Below, piece by piece: positions 44,981 through 53,088 of a stretch of DNA of 64,000 nt. Both the position numbers and the translations under genes were made by a program. The stretch's first letter is position 1, and every line of letters starts with the position of its first letter. The stretch is from Nonomuraea gerenzanensis. Its GTDB lineage: Bacteria; Actinomycetota; Actinomycetes; Streptosporangiales; Streptosporangiaceae. The DNA lies in NCBI RefSeq assembly GCF_020215645.1, contig NZ_CP084058.1, positions 9,796,001 through 9,860,000 on the forward strand, in the 5' to 3' direction. The notes beneath the pieces are model-generated. The model was not told the DNA's origin and did not search any database. It saw only the letters and a list, made by a program, of their open reading frames with translations.

Positions 44981-45472
44981 ATGGCTGCTGCGACTCTCAA
45001 GAAGGTCCGTGGCCGGCGAGCGATCTGGGTCGCGGCGGTGGCCGTGCTCGCCGGCATCGGCTCAACGGTCCCGGCGTCCGCCGCGGTACCTCCCGAAGTG
45101 ATCATCGCCGACACGTTCGCCACCCGGACGGCGACGGGCGCCGCGAACATCTTCTTCAGCTTCGCCGTCCCGGCCGGGAGCTGGACGGCCGAGGCCACGC
45201 TCACGGCCCGCAACAACACGGCCGTGGCGTCCGGTCTGGCCTGCACGCTGCTGATCATCAGTGAGAGCAGCACCAACAACAGCAGCACGGTCGCCTCGCT
45301 GGGCCCCAACGGCCAGCTCGCCAGCCTGGCGGCGGTCACGGCGCGCACCGTGAGCACGTCCGGGATCGTGCGGTTGTCGTGCAACGCGACCACGACCTCG
45401 AACATCTCGGTGTTCAACGTGAGCATCATGGCGACGCGCGTCAACTCCTTGACCCGCGTGAACCTCGGCTGA
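44981..45472 (+). CDS. Secreted hypothetical protein
   Basis: This 163-residue protein has a signal peptide (RAIWVAAVAVLAGIGSTVPASAAVP). The mature part is low in charge and rich in Ser, Thr, Asn and Ala, with alternating strand pattern (FATRTATGAANIFFSFAVPAG, ATLTARNNTA, ARTVSTSGIVRLSC), suggesting a beta-sandwich. Two cysteines (ACTLL, LSCNA) may pair. The start follows GGAGGTGAGGAG. The function is unknown. Confidence 0.7.
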   Translation: MAAATLKKVRGRRAIWVAAVAVLAGIGSTVPASAAVPPEVIIADTFATRTATGAANIFFSFAVPAGSWTAEATLTARNNTAVASGLACTLLIISESSTNNSSTVASLGPNGQLASLAAVTARTVSTSGIVRLSCNATTTSNISVFNVSIMATRVNSLTRVNLG

Positions 45473-45524
45473 GCATACGATCGGCCCGGTGGCTCCAGCG
45501 CCCGTGAGCGAGCACCGGACCACG

Positions 45525-45556
45525 TCATGACGGGGACAGCGACGTCCCTGTCATGA
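45525..45556. terminator. Bidirectional hairpin between convergent genes
   Basis: TCATGACGGGGAC (45525-45537) and GTCCCTGTCATGA (45544-45556) form a 13-bp stem with a single G-T position (a wobble in RNA) and a 6-nt loop. It lies between the secreted-protein gene and the converging WXG-type gene. The central GGGAC...GTCCC resembles the DosR-like box, but the spacing is wrong, so I take it as a terminator. Confidence 0.65.
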
Positions 45557-45616
45557 CCCGGGCCCAGCTCTCAAGCCACGCAGCTCACCATTCGAGCGGC
45601 ACAGGGTCCCGGGCGC

Positions 45617-46531
45617 TCAGTTGTGCCGCCCCCATCCTCTGCTCCGCTGCTCCTTCTGCACCTCTTTCTGCGCGGCCTTGAGCGCCTCCGCGCTGGCGGT
45701 CCTGCCGTCCTTCTCGGCGTCCCTGATGGCGTTCGCCGCGAACCTGTCCTGGACCTCCAGCTCACGCAGCCGGGCCTCGTTGACGTTCGCCTGGTGCTGG
45801 GCGCTGTTCTCCGCCGCCTTCTGCACCGTGGGAGGCGGCACGTCGTCCGCGGAGCCTCCTCGGCCGAACCAGCCCCTGGCCTCCAGCCGCTGGCCGCCGC
45901 GCGGGACGGGACCCGCCATCGACGGCCCCGGCCCGGCGGGAACCCGGCCGCCCGCCCCGGCATAGGCCGGAGGTGGGCCGCCCGGGCGCTTCATGGCGCG
46001 GATCAGGTTCTCGAGAGGGTCGAGGACCTTCCGCCTGATGGCACCGGTGAGCACGTTGCCGGTGCCCTCACGTACCTCGTTGAGGATCTTGCCCGTCCTC
46101 TGGCGTCCCTGCAGCAGCTCGGCCGTCGCCCTGACGGGCGCCGTGGGGTCCGGGCTCATGTACTGCATGAGAGCCCGATAGGTGAAGTACGTGGCCGTGG
46201 CGCCGGCGACGAGCCCCGCGGCCTTGACCACGCCGGACAGGCCGTCGAGGGCGACGGGCATGGTGCTCGCGGCGGCGTTGGCCTGGGCGAGGTGTCCGCC
46301 CTCGTTACCGCTCTGCCGCCAGTGGCCGGCGAGCGCCGTGCCGCCGTCCCCTCGGTAGGCCTCCTGCGTCTGCCGCATCGTGGACTCGGCGTCCTCGGCC
46401 GCGACGCCGGTGCCGGCCGCCACGGTCCTGAGCGCGGCGGCCTGCTCGTCCATCCCGTCGGTGTGTGGGAAGATTCCGGCCGGAATGCCGATCATCTCCA
46501 GTGCCTGAGCGGCTTGTGGCGAGAGAGTCAT
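45617..46531 (-). CDS. WXG100-like helical protein with linker tail
   Basis: The first ~110 residues of this 304-residue protein are predicted helical with a helix-turn-helix hairpin (QAAALRTVAAGTGVAAEDAESTMRQTQEAY, then GHWRQSGNEGG), as in WXG100/ESX-type substrates. A short hydrophobic stretch follows (VKAAGLVAGATATYFTYRALMQYM). The C-terminal half is a Gly/Pro-rich linker and a charged helix (NEARLRELEVQDRFAANAIRDAEKDG). No toxin domain is evident. Its start overlaps the stop of the small gene upstream (ATGA), so the two are an operon. Confidence 0.65.
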   Translation of the reverse strand: MTLSPQAAQALEMIGIPAGIFPHTDGMDEQAAALRTVAAGTGVAAEDAESTMRQTQEAYRGDGGTALAGHWRQSGNEGGHLAQANAAASTMPVALDGLSGVVKAAGLVAGATATYFTYRALMQYMSPDPTAPVRATAELLQGRQRTGKILNEVREGTGNVLTGAIRRKVLDPLENLIRAMKRPGGPPPAYAGAGGRVPAGPGPSMAGPVPRGGQRLEARGWFGRGGSADDVPPPTVQKAAENSAQHQANVNEARLRELEVQDRFAANAIRDAEKDGRTASAEALKAAQKEVQKEQRSRGWGRHN

Positions 46532-46854
46532 AGCGCCTGCCCGTCGATCCGGCGATCGAGGTCGCCCAGGGAGGCGTGTTCGGCAGTGGTGATGTTCGAC
46601 CCGGCAGCGTGCACCTGCTCACCGGTCCTGTTCAGGCCGGGGCCGAGCTCGCTCAGCACTTCGTGCAGGTAGTGACCGCTGAGACCGAGCGCCGAGGCGC
46701 ATTCGGCGATCAGGCCCACCTGCCCCCACGAGGCGCCGCCGATCTCGCGCTGCCTGAGCGCCTGCACGGCCGCGTCGTAGTCTTCGCCATGGGCGTTCAT
46801 CCGGCGGGGGGCGTGTTCGCCGACCCACTCCCTGTCGATCTCGAGTCCGCTCAC
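46528..46854 (-). CDS. EspC/WXG100-like small protein
   Basis: This 108-residue helical protein has a central SWGQVGLIAECASALG and a C-terminal helix (LNRTGEQVHAAGSNITTAEHA), the pattern of EspC/WXG100-type proteins of type VII secretion. It overlaps the next gene by four bases and probably forms a heterodimer with its product. No ESX core genes lie in the window, so export is not established. Confidence 0.65.
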   Translation of the reverse strand: MSGLEIDREWVGEHAPRRMNAHGEDYDAAVQALRQREIGGASWGQVGLIAECASALGLSGHYLHEVLSELGPGLNRTGEQVHAAGSNITTAEHASLGDLDRRIDGQAL

Positions 46855-46971
46855 GCGACACGACTGTAGTCGGACACCTCAGGCCATCTGGCGATCTTTA
46901 GCGTTTTGCTCGTGTTCGTCGGCACACACGGTCTACTGTTGGGCCGAGCTTCGCACAGGTAGGAACAGAGG

Positions 46972-47367
46972 ATGACGATGCCACCACGATCCGCTGACCA
47001 GGAGGAACTGCTCGCCTACATGAAGCGCGCCCAAACTGCGGTGCGCAAGCTTCAGCAGGCCCAGGAACGGATCGGCGCGGTCATCGGCGAAGGCGCCAGC
47101 GCCGACGAGCTCGTCAGGGCCACCTGCGACGGCCGGGGCGTCTTCTCGCAGGTCTGGCTCGACCCCCGCGTGATGCGCCAGGACCTGGAGACGCTCGGCA
47201 CGACCGTCACGGCGGCACTGCAGTCCGCCCAGCAGGACGCGGAACGCCAGAGCACGGCCATCAGCCGGCAGGCCCTCGACGGCATGGACCCCCTCCCGGA
47301 GCCACCCGACGCACGCGTCATCCGCGACCACATCGATCAGGTCGCCCGCGACATCCTGGAGGCGTGA
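46972..47367 (+). CDS. YbaB/EbfC-like protein, first of pair
   Basis: This 131-residue protein has the YbaB/EbfC layout: an N-terminal helix with basic residues (LLAYMKRAQTAVRKLQQAQERIGAV), a central strand region (ATCDGRGVFSQVWLDPRVM) and a C-terminal helix. YbaB proteins are dimeric and associate with the nucleoid, but many actinobacterial members sit next to WXG100 genes and may be ESX-associated. It is divergent from the EspC-like gene and followed immediately by a second copy (3-nt gap). Confidence 0.7.
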   Translation: MTMPPRSADQEELLAYMKRAQTAVRKLQQAQERIGAVIGEGASADELVRATCDGRGVFSQVWLDPRVMRQDLETLGTTVTAALQSAQQDAERQSTAISRQALDGMDPLPEPPDARVIRDHIDQVARDILEA

Positions 47368-47370
47368 GCT

Positions 47371-47748
47371 TTGGCCGGCGACCACACGGGCGTGGACGAC
47401 CTGTTGAACGAGGACTTCGACGAGGCCGGACGCCGGGCCGGACGGCTCCTGGACTCCGTCGAAACGCTCCGGGGCGACCTCGAGGAGATCAACGGTGTCG
47501 GGGAGGCGGCGGCGGGCCAGGTCAAGGCCAGAGTCACCGCGAACGGCAAGGTGCTGGAGGTCACCTTCGGCCCGCGGACCCCGCGCACGGACAGCCGGGC
47601 GCTGGCCGAGCAGGTGCTCATCGCGGTCCTCGATGCGCAGCGCGACGCCGAGCTCAAGTGCCAGGAACTGATGCGGGAGACGCTGGACGGCTACGACCCG
47701 GCCGCGGCCAGAGCCGATCTCGACCGGATGCTGGGGCTTCGATGGTGA
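47371..47748 (+). CDS. YbaB/EbfC-like protein, second of pair
   Basis: This 125-residue protein has the same layout as the preceding one: a helix (DEAGRRAGRLLDSVETLRGDLEEING), then KARVTANGKVLEVTFGPRTPR, then a C-terminal helix (LAEQVLIAVLDAQRDAELKCQEL). It starts at a TTG three bases after the upstream stop, so it is translated together with it. The two proteins probably form a heterodimer. Confidence 0.7.
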   Translation: MAGDHTGVDDLLNEDFDEAGRRAGRLLDSVETLRGDLEEINGVGEAAAGQVKARVTANGKVLEVTFGPRTPRTDSRALAEQVLIAVLDAQRDAELKCQELMRETLDGYDPAAARADLDRMLGLRW

Positions 47749-48114
47749 GCGTCGTCCTGGTGCCGCCGTCGGAGCCGGCGCGCACGTCGTCCGGAAGCGC
47801 ACCGGCCTGACCAGGGCCGGCCGGATGGACGGCATCCGCCGCTCGCGCCGGCTGCTCGCGCCCCTCGCCCACCTTCGCCCTCTGACGGCGGAGGCCGCGC
47901 TCCGATCACGCCAATCGTCGTAGTGCGAGCTGGCCGCTCGAATCCGCGCCGTCGCCGATTCCGCCTCCCACCGTCGTGGGGCGAACCACTCGGACGACAC
48001 CGGGACGGACGCCGCTTTCAGGCCCCCGCTGCGGCTCTGATGCGATCGGCCGGATCCGCGCCGACGGGAGAAGCACAAGCAGTGACTCCCCTGGGTCAGG
48101 CCGATAATGGCCCG
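47749..48114. other. Gene-free interval
   Basis: I see no gene in this 366-bp stretch. A frame upstream of the oxidoreductase start is open but Arg/Pro-rich and not family-like. No repeat or clear promoter stands out. Confidence 0.5.
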
Positions 48115-48996
48115 ATGAAGGTACGTATCGGGATCGCGCCGCCACCGGGAGACACCCCCGACCACCTCGCCGGGCTCGCGGAGCGGGCCGAGGCTCTCGG
48201 GATCGACTCCCTGTGGCTGTCCGAGATCGTCCACGGGCCGTCTGTCGAGCCCGTCGTCGGCATGGCCTACACGCTGGCCGCCACCCGCCGGCTGAAGGTC
48301 GGCACGGGGGTGGCGATCCTGCCGGGCCGCCACCCGGTGCGGGTGGCCAAGCAGCTCGCGTCGCTGGCCGCGCTCGCCCCCAAGCGCGTGCTGCCGGCCT
48401 TCGGGCTGACGCCGGCCAGGCCCGCCGAACGGGAGGCCTTCCCCGTTCCCGGGCCCCGCGGCGCGGTGTTCGACGAGTCGCTCGAACTGCTCAGGCTGCT
48501 CCTGCGGCAGGAGCAGGTGACCTTCCACGGCGAGTTCTTCACGGTGCAGAACGCCGGGGTCGGCCCGCTGCCGGCCAAGCCGCTCGACATCTGGGTCGGC
48601 GGCAGCGGAGAGCGCGCCCTGCGCCGCGCCGGCCGGCTCGCCGACGGCTGGCTGGCCAGCTTCCTCACCCCCGACCAGGCCGCCGCCGGCCGTACGGCGA
48701 TCGCGGCGCACGCGGCCGAGGCCGGCCGCGAGATCGAGCCCGACCACTACGGCACCAGCCTCGCGGTGGCCGCTGCCGAGATCCCCGCCACCGCGATCGA
48801 TGCCATCGCCCGCCGCAACCCCGGCGCCGATCCCGCCGAGATCGTCCCGGTCGGCTGGGCCGCCGCCCGCGACGTGATCGAGCGCTTCGTCGAGGCCGGG
48901 ATCACCAAGTTCGTCGTACGGCCCGCCGCGCCCGTGTCCTCGGCCGAGCGCTGGCTCGACGAGTTCGCCGACCACCTCATGCCGCTGCAGAACTGA
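48115..48996 (+). CDS. LLM-class F420-dependent oxidoreductase
   Basis: This 293-residue protein is a luciferase-like monooxygenase-fold enzyme (TIM barrel). It starts VRIGIAPPPGDTPDHLAGLAERAEALGIDSLWLSE, followed by RRLKVGTGVAILPGRHPVRVAKQLASL, LDIWVGGSGERALRRAGRLADGW and a C-terminal VIERFVEAGITKFVVRP. The coenzyme in actinobacterial members is commonly F420. The substrate is unknown. The ATG at 48115 is chosen because it opens the first strand. Confidence 0.88.
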   Translation: MKVRIGIAPPPGDTPDHLAGLAERAEALGIDSLWLSEIVHGPSVEPVVGMAYTLAATRRLKVGTGVAILPGRHPVRVAKQLASLAALAPKRVLPAFGLTPARPAEREAFPVPGPRGAVFDESLELLRLLLRQEQVTFHGEFFTVQNAGVGPLPAKPLDIWVGGSGERALRRAGRLADGWLASFLTPDQAAAGRTAIAAHAAEAGREIEPDHYGTSLAVAAAEIPATAIDAIARRNPGADPAEIVPVGWAAARDVIERFVEAGITKFVVRPAAPVSSAERWLDEFADHLMPLQN

Positions 48997-49135
48997 GCAC
49001 AACCGTGACCAGGCACCACGAACGAGGAGGGCCCTGCTTGGTGCAGGTGGACCGCGCCGAGTTCGATGTGAAGGCCGTGATGCACCGCCCATCCAGGTCC
49101 TCGACCCGGCCGCCGCGCCAGCCGACGACCATCCG

Positions 49136-49216
49136 CAGCGGCATCACCTGATCCCCGAGAGCACCGGCATCCCTCTCGCGGTGATCCTGACCGGCGCCAA
49201 CCGCGACGACGTCACC
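49136..49216 (+). mobile_element. IS5-family transposase fragment
   Basis: The translation HHLIPESTGIPLAVILTGANRDDV matches the conserved core of IS5-type DDE transposases (HLIVD-GTPLAV-LTGANRNDVT). Only ~25 residues remain, with no start and no flanking inverted repeats that I can identify. In the surrounding gap (48997-49458) I see no other gene. Confidence 0.55.
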
Positions 49217-49458
49217 CGCTCAGTCACGCCTGCCCGACGAGCCCGCCCGCGTGCCCGCCTCGAGCGGTTGCCGGCTGAGACCCTGCGCATCCTGGTCATC
49301 AGCCTGGCCGGCGAGCGCGAACAGCACACCGGATCGATCCCCAGATCGGCACACGGCATCGGCTCCCCGAGAGCCATCACCGCAGGCGCGCTCAGGAGGC
49401 TACACCTTCGTCCAGAGCTGGCTAGGCTCCGAGCCATGACCTCGATTGACATGACCTG

Positions 49459-50841
49459 GTGAGCCCCACCCGCCTGCTGGTCATCGGAGCCGATGCGGCA
49501 GGGATGAGTGCGGCGCACCAGGCGATCCGGGCGGCCGGGACCAAGCTGGCCGTGACCGCGCTGGAGGCGACCGGCGATACGTCGTACTCCGCCTGCGGCA
49601 TCCCCTACTGGGTCGCCGGAGACGTGTCGAGCGGCGACGCCCTGGTGGCCCGAACCGCTGAGGAGCACCGGAAAGCCGGGATCGACCTGCGGCTCGGCGC
49701 CACCGCGACGGGGGTCGACCGGCAGGCCCGCACCGTCACCTACCGGGATGCCGGCGGTGAGCAGGTGCTGGGCTACGACGAGCTGGTGATCGCGACCGGC
49801 GCGTCGGCCGTGGTGCCCGACTGGGCCGTCGATCCCGGCACCGGGCTGCGGTATGCCGGCGTCGCGCCGGTCAAGACGCTCACCGACGGCGCCGCCTGGC
49901 TGGACCTGCTCGCGGGACTGCCCGGAGGCGGTGGCCGGGTGGTCGTCGCCGGCGGCGGCTACATCGGCGTCGAGATGGCCGAGGCCGCCAGGAGGCGTGG
50001 CCACACGGTCACCGTGATCACCCGTACTCGGGTGATGAGCTCCATGGACCCGGACCTGTCCGCTCGCATCGAGAAGGGCATGCGCGAGGCGGGGGTACAG
50101 GTCCTGACCGGCTTACCGGTCGTGGGGCTGGACGTGGCGGACGGACGGGTGCGGGGCGCGTACACGGCGGAAGGCGAGCACCATCCGGCGGACCTGGTCG
50201 TGCTGGCGCTGGGAGTCACCCCGAACACCGCTTACCTCGATCTCGCCGAGTTGCCGAGCGGCCCGGGCGGCGGCCTGCGACCCGAGCCGGACGGCAGCCT
50301 GGCCGACGGCATCTGGGCCGCCGGTGATTGTTGTGAGACCCGGCATCGGCTCACCGGCACGTGGACGTATCTGCCGCTCGGCACCCACGCCAACAAGCAG
50401 GGCCGGATCGTCGGCACCAACCTCGTCACCCCAGGCGCGCTGCGGTTCGGCGGCGTGCTGGGCACCGCGATCACCCGATTCGCCGTGGGCGCGACCTACT
50501 TGGAGATCGCCCGTACCGGTCTGAGTGAGCACGAGGCAGCCGCCGCCGGCATCGAGGTGACGTCCCTGGTCACAGAAGGCAGCACGGCCAGCGGCTACAT
50601 GAGCGAGGCCGACCCGATCACGGTGAAGGTGCTGGCAGCACCCTCGGATCGCCGGCTGATGGGCGCGCAGGTCGTCGGCGGGCGTGGCGCGGGCAAACGC
50701 ATCGACGCGGTCGCCACCGCCTTGTGGCACGGCGCGACCGTTGACGACCTGGCCTGGTCTGACCTGTCCTACGCGCCGCCGTTCGCCACGGCGTGGGAGA
50801 TCGTACAGGTCGCGGCCCGGCGCCTGGCCGACAGACTGTAG
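49459..50841 (+). CDS. CoA-disulfide reductase/NADH oxidase-like flavoprotein
   Basis: This 460-residue flavoprotein has the FAD-binding motif LLVIGADAAGMSAAHQA, in which GxDxxG replaces the usual GxGxxG. SYSACGIPYWVAGD carries the redox-active single Cys of CoA-disulfide reductases and Nox enzymes. The second nucleotide-binding motif is VVVAGGGYIGVEMAEAARR, and DGIWAAGDCCETRH is the FAD-contact block. The C-terminal dimerisation domain ends SDLSYAPPFATAWEIVQVAA. It may reduce CoA disulfides, oxygen or polysulfide; this cannot be decided. Starts at a GTG. Confidence 0.85.
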   Translation: MSPTRLLVIGADAAGMSAAHQAIRAAGTKLAVTALEATGDTSYSACGIPYWVAGDVSSGDALVARTAEEHRKAGIDLRLGATATGVDRQARTVTYRDAGGEQVLGYDELVIATGASAVVPDWAVDPGTGLRYAGVAPVKTLTDGAAWLDLLAGLPGGGGRVVVAGGGYIGVEMAEAARRRGHTVTVITRTRVMSSMDPDLSARIEKGMREAGVQVLTGLPVVGLDVADGRVRGAYTAEGEHHPADLVVLALGVTPNTAYLDLAELPSGPGGGLRPEPDGSLADGIWAAGDCCETRHRLTGTWTYLPLGTHANKQGRIVGTNLVTPGALRFGGVLGTAITRFAVGATYLEIARTGLSEHEAAAAGIEVTSLVTEGSTASGYMSEADPITVKVLAAPSDRRLMGAQVVGGRGAGKRIDAVATALWHGATVDDLAWSDLSYAPPFATAWEIVQVAARRLADRL

Positions 50842-51234
50842 TCGTCCGAGGGGAGGCAGGTCAGGGGCTTGAGCCCAGGAACGGTCACCTGACGAAGCTG
50901 GCAGGCACGCTCGGCGATCAGCCCCGATGCAGGCCGGTCGGAAGCTGATCAGGAGGGACGGCCAACGCTCGTGTCATCGGGGGGCACCGAGGGCGACTGG
51001 TGACGAACCGGCATCTGGTACTGCGCTCAGCCACGCTGCGCACATGAGCCCGAGTCCGATGCTTACAGGGATCGCCCGTATCAGCCTGATTGCCAGGCGC
51101 TTCCGCCGGCCTCGCACGCGACGATGCACGAGAAAACCAGACACGAGTACGCCAGCGCCGGACAGACCACCACGCCCCAGACGAGAGTGTTCGAGAATTC
51201 CGGCTCCGTCAGATGGCGTTCCCTGGCCAAGTCG
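50842..51234. other. Gene-free interval
   Basis: I see no supported gene or regulatory element in these 393 bp. An Arg/Pro-rich plus-strand frame (from 50927) lacks family character and runs into the converging gene. Confidence 0.5.
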
Positions 51235-51957
51235 TCAGATCGCTGATCCGGTAGTGGAGGGCCCCACGATGTTCGGCGGCGTAGTCACCCCGCCCTTGAC
51301 GGAATGCCAAGTGGCGGGCCACTCATGAGGAGGACGCGCCAGGATCGCGCAGACCTCACGCGCCAGTTCGTTCGGGCTACGGCCGCGCCAGGGAGTGGCG
51401 ACGAAGATCTGGTAGTCATCCTCGATCTCAAGCCAGACCTCGAACAGATCAGGATCTCGGGGGACGGCTCTCTTGGCGCTGAGGCCGTAAGTCAGCAGTC
51501 GGTCATGGTCAATGCTCGTCAGGACCAGCCGCCCCGCGGTGCGCATCGGGGTCTCCCACGAATGATCCACGGCGACCCGCGCGACCTCCAGCTCGTACTG
51601 ACTGGCCGAGAAGCAGGCGCCTCGGTCCGCGGGCACCTCTCCCGACCATTCCCAGCGCACCAGGTCCCCATCACGGGTGATGGTGACGTCCGTGCCCCCG
51701 CAGTCGTAGACGCCGCATGCGCCGCAGCGAGCGATCGCGACCGTGTGCGGCCGGGAATCGGCCAGCAGTCGATTGGCCGGCACCAGGACGTCGTACGGAT
51801 CCATCCCCAGCCCCGCCCCGGCGGAGGTCATCTCCGCTCCGTTGACGTAAACCTGCAGCTGGAACGATTCGCTGCCTGGCCTGCTGGACGCGGGCGCGAC
51901 CGCCAAACGGAGAAGGTCGATGCTCGGTTCTCCGCCGCTCCCCTTCACACCGCTCAT
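51235..51957 (-). CDS. Hypothetical protein
   Basis: I do not recognise this 240-residue protein. It is probably mixed alpha/beta: LQVYVNGAEMTSAGAGLGMDPYDVLVP, then a cysteine cluster in IARCGACGVYDCGGTDVTI that could bind zinc, and DDYQIFVATPWRGRSPNELAREVCAIL near the C-terminus. It has no signal peptide. A strong hairpin (52064-52102) lies upstream. Confidence 0.65.
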   Translation of the reverse strand: MSGVKGSGGEPSIDLLRLAVAPASSRPGSESFQLQVYVNGAEMTSAGAGLGMDPYDVLVPANRLLADSRPHTVAIARCGACGVYDCGGTDVTITRDGDLVRWEWSGEVPADRGACFSASQYELEVARVAVDHSWETPMRTAGRLVLTSIDHDRLLTYGLSAKRAVPRDPDLFEVWLEIEDDYQIFVATPWRGRSPNELAREVCAILARPPHEWPATWHSVKGGVTTPPNIVGPSTTGSAI

Positions 51958-52063
51958 GATCCACCATCATGACGGCCTGACCGCCCGCTTTCGCGCGTGC
52001 AAGCCTGATCATCTACCAGCAATCCGCCTGGGCTTCGGGCCACGCAGAAAGACAAACGTAATC

Positions 52064-52102
52064 CGGCGGGCCGGGGCTGAGGAACGAAGCCCCGGCCCGC
52101 CG
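52064..52102. terminator. Strong 15-bp hairpin
   Basis: CGGCGGGCCGGGGCT (52064-52078) and AGCCCCGGCCCGCCG (52088-52102) are a perfect stem with a 9-nt loop. On the minus strand it is followed by GATTACGTTTGTCTTT, a T-rich tail, so it should end transcripts coming from the right. It insulates the gene at 51957. I see no intact gene between it and 53089. Confidence 0.65.
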
Positions 52103-52369
52103 ATCGCCCCCGACCATGTCCGGCGACCAGACACGCAGTGGCGATCGTAGGGCTGCATCTGTGCGGTGGTGCGGCAACCCCGGTCGGAGCGTTCGGTCGG
52201 TACGAGGCGGCGGGCGTGCGGTGGCTGGCCCGGTGTCCCGCCGCCGTCCGGGACGGGACTCCAGGCCGCACGCCCGGACGGCGGGCGGGCAGCGGGCGGG
52301 CGGAGGGCCGGGGGTACGGCGGCGCGCCGCGCCGCCGCTTGAATACGCCGTGGAGTTGGAAATCCGCTG

Positions 52370-52490
52370 CACAAGGTCGAGTTCCGCAAAGCCAAGGTGA
52401 GCGGCGAGGTCGACCGGCGCTCGGTGGTCAACCCGCAGCAGGCCCGCGAACTGCTCACCGCGATGACCTACGAGCATTCCGCGTATGTTC
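52370..52490 (+). mobile_element. Tyrosine integrase fragment
   Basis: The plus-strand translation VEFRKAKVSGEVDRRSVVNPQQARELLTAMTY matches an internal segment of actinobacterial phage/ICE integrases (the linker before the catalytic domain). Only about 35-40 residues remain, with no catalytic Arg or Tyr. It lies ~110 bp from a tRNA 3'-end fragment, as expected for the end of an integrated element. Confidence 0.55.
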
Positions 52491-52598
52491 CGCGACCAGT
52501 GGCACAGGGCAACTTCGGACCGCCTCCCGCTGCCTGCGGGCCAAAGCTAACGATCATGCAAAAGACCAGGTCAACCGTAGATTGCCCGGTCTCGGTTG

Positions 52599-52630
52599 CG
52601 CGCCCTGCAGGATTCGAACCTGCGACCGTC
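52599..52630 (-). other. tRNA 3'-end fragment, likely attachment site relic
   Basis: On the minus strand the sequence reads GTCGCAGGTTCGAATCCTGC and then AGGGCGCG. This is a complete T-arm (5-bp stem, 7-nt loop TTCGAAT), an acceptor 3' half AGGGCGC and a discriminator base. No anticodon or D-arm lies 5' of it, so this is not a functional tRNA gene. It resembles a tRNA-Arg 3' end, but identity is uncertain. Such fragments are typical att sites left by tRNA-targeting integrases. Confidence 0.6.
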
Positions 52631-53088
52631 GGATAACGTCAGGCGGTGCCGGGCCCTGACGGCGTATGACGGCGCGCGCGAGCACGCGCCGAGCACGGCC
52701 GACAACTGCATTTGATCATTACATCGCGCCTCCACAGCGGGAGCTCCATGCTCCAGAGCACGCCGGAACGCGCATGATCGCCGTCGCCGTGCTCGACTCG
52801 CGCTGCCACGTCACAGCCTTCGAGAAGCACGCCCGCCCGGCAAGCCGATCCTCGCCCGGTCAGGACTCACACAGAACTCGCGACCGACGCCAGCATCCCT
52901 CAGCAATCTCGTTGTCGTCTCTGGGCCCGCAGCCGCCGGCCCAGACCTGGGCCATTGAGCCCCATGCCATGATCCTCACCTGCAAGCAGCCGGTCGTCGG
53001 CGCCGCCGCGGCCGACCACGGCATACCGTTCCGGCATTGGATGCAGCCCCATTCCACTCATCCACTTACAAACACATAAAGTAATCGA

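Noticed and set aside
45525..45556. DosR-like box in the hairpin between convergent genes
   Set aside because: GGGAC and GTCCC are too far apart compared with the other boxes, and the position between gene ends fits a terminator.
52599..52630. Functional tRNA gene on the minus strand
   Set aside because: Only the T-arm and acceptor 3' half are present; no D-arm, anticodon arm or matching acceptor 5' half can be found upstream.
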